From assembly GCA_004154925.1 (NCBI GenBank), contig QJNS01000316.1:1-64000 (forward strand): 64,000 nucleotides of DNA. The letters run 5' to 3'. The position numbers were made by a program, and so were the translations under genes. This document shows, in pieces, positions 63,401 to 64,000 of the stretch (positions are counted from its first letter, which is position 1; the number at the start of each line of letters is the position of its first letter). The stretch is from Monosporascus cannonballus (Eukaryota; Ascomycota; Sordariomycetes; Xylariales). The notes under the pieces were generated by a model. It searched no databases. It was given only the letters and a program-made list of their open reading frames with translations, and had not been told where the DNA came from.

Positions 63401-64000
63401 CCTAAGGATCCATAAAATCCTAGAAAAACTTCGACGTATATATTCCTTTTCCAGAATGAAATTAATAGTATAGAAAATCATACGGCAATACGATATTTGC
63501 GCCAGAGCAAAGGCTCGACGACATAAGCCATACGGAAAATTACAGCCATTATCAGTTATAAAGCGACCATAGTATTCAGTTACATTCGACTTTATCATTA
63601 AACTTCTTATGTCAGAAAATCCAGCTACAGAAATATATTACGATAGCATTTTCGTAATCGTCGACCGATTCACAAAATTTTCTTATTTTTTACCATATTA
63701 TGAGAATATAAATGCCGAATAACTGGCATACATTGTTTTAAATATATTTTTAATATATACGGATTACTAATAGAAATTATATCAAATAAAGGATCGATAT
63801 TCGTATTTAAATTTTGGTAAGGCCTAATAACATAGATCGGCTTAAATTATAAGTTATCCAGCACGTTTAAACCATAAATAAACGGATAAATAAAACGAAT
63901 AAATCAAACCTTAAAAACTTACTTACGATATTATATTAATTGCGAACAGAATAATTAGGTTAAAAAGTTACCGGTTGTTTAATTAGTTTATAATACCAGC
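60461..64000 (+). pseudogene. Pol relic of element G
   Basis: Broken protease (NCGALGGNYIA-like site near 61253), reverse transcriptase, RNase H (KTDIS motif near 62800) and integrase (IFVIVDRFTKF near 63650, then NGQI/NRINQTLKTY-like near 63890). The catalytic carboxylates are partly replaced by Asn, as expected from G-to-A changes. Confidence 0.7.

Larger units (their letters stand above)
58458..64000 (+). mobile_element. LTR retrotransposon G (B-type chromovirus), runs off the window
   Basis: 5' LTR 58458-58835, then gag, an inserted solo LTR (60019-60455), protease near 61180-61430, reverse transcriptase near 61980-62700 with YLND at 62363-62374, RNase H near 62760-63100, and integrase from about 63240 (the zinc-finger CXXC has lost its first Cys: YDICARAKA). 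It lies within B's LTR class. The 3' half of the integrase, the chromodomain and the 3' LTR lie beyond 64000. Confidence 0.85.

Overview
The window is nuclear DNA of a filamentous ascomycete (Pezizomycotina-type). The evidence is short GT-AG introns with CTAAC/CTGAC-like branch sites, a fungal branched-chain aminotransferase, a DUF7580-type/subtilisin (S8) protein, a C2H2-annexin protein, and a large AT-rich block of Ty3/gypsy chromoviruses mutated in the style of RIP (repeat-induced point mutation).

Region 1 (1-13888) has ordinary base composition and carries four gene loci. A two-exon branched-chain amino acid aminotransferase (complement 1863-3257) appears intact and has a Gcn4/CPC1-type TGACTCA site set among CCAAT boxes about 210 bp upstream. 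Next is one long broken gene (complement 4608-8667) whose pieces match a fungal C2H2-type protein with a C-terminal four-repeat annexin domain; I count three premature stops and four frameshifts. Divergent from it is a DUF7580-like plus S8 peptidase gene (9303-12401, three introns), open except for a -1 frame change exactly at a run of 14 A. Convergent to that is a third locus (complement 12551-13496), a broken conserved fungal hypothetical gene. The S8 gene resembles proteins found with fungal NLR/heterokaryon-incompatibility repertoires.

Region 2 (13891-52024) is one nested transposon complex. Its outer ends are inverted copies of each other (about 68 bp, containing GTGTGCTATAGCACAC and flanked by TA), and inside are minus-strand remains of a Fot1/pogo-type transposase. 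Into this DNA transposon went LTR retrotransposons, most with clear 5-bp target duplications: B (14712-28400, TSD AAAAC) carrying A (14907-21648, TSD GTTCG) inside its own 5' LTR; E (39590-51583, TSD TAAAT), lacking gag and carrying F (43956-50697, TSD TTTCC) in its protease region; and a C/D complex (28473-39073) that looks like the product of recombination between elements, because its two LTRs have unrelated U3 regions and its flanks do not match. All encode relics in the order gag-PR-RT-RNaseH-integrase-chromodomain. Stops are everywhere, and surviving cytosines are mostly in CpG.

Region 3 (52025-64000) has a well-preserved U3 fragment of the same LTR family, an open stretch without a start codon, a hairpin-bearing hAT-like terminus, about 3.7 kb of AT-rich DNA with a 10-bp minisatellite, a second Fot1/pogo-like transposase relic (about 56540-58130, plus strand), and element G (58458 to the window end), a B-type chromovirus interrupted by an unmutated 437-bp solo LTR of a different family (TSD AATAC).

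Most of the window is a transposon graveyard next to a partly decayed cluster of accessory genes. I see no tRNA, rRNA or CRISPR array. Family assignments come from recognising motifs by eye; no database search was run.
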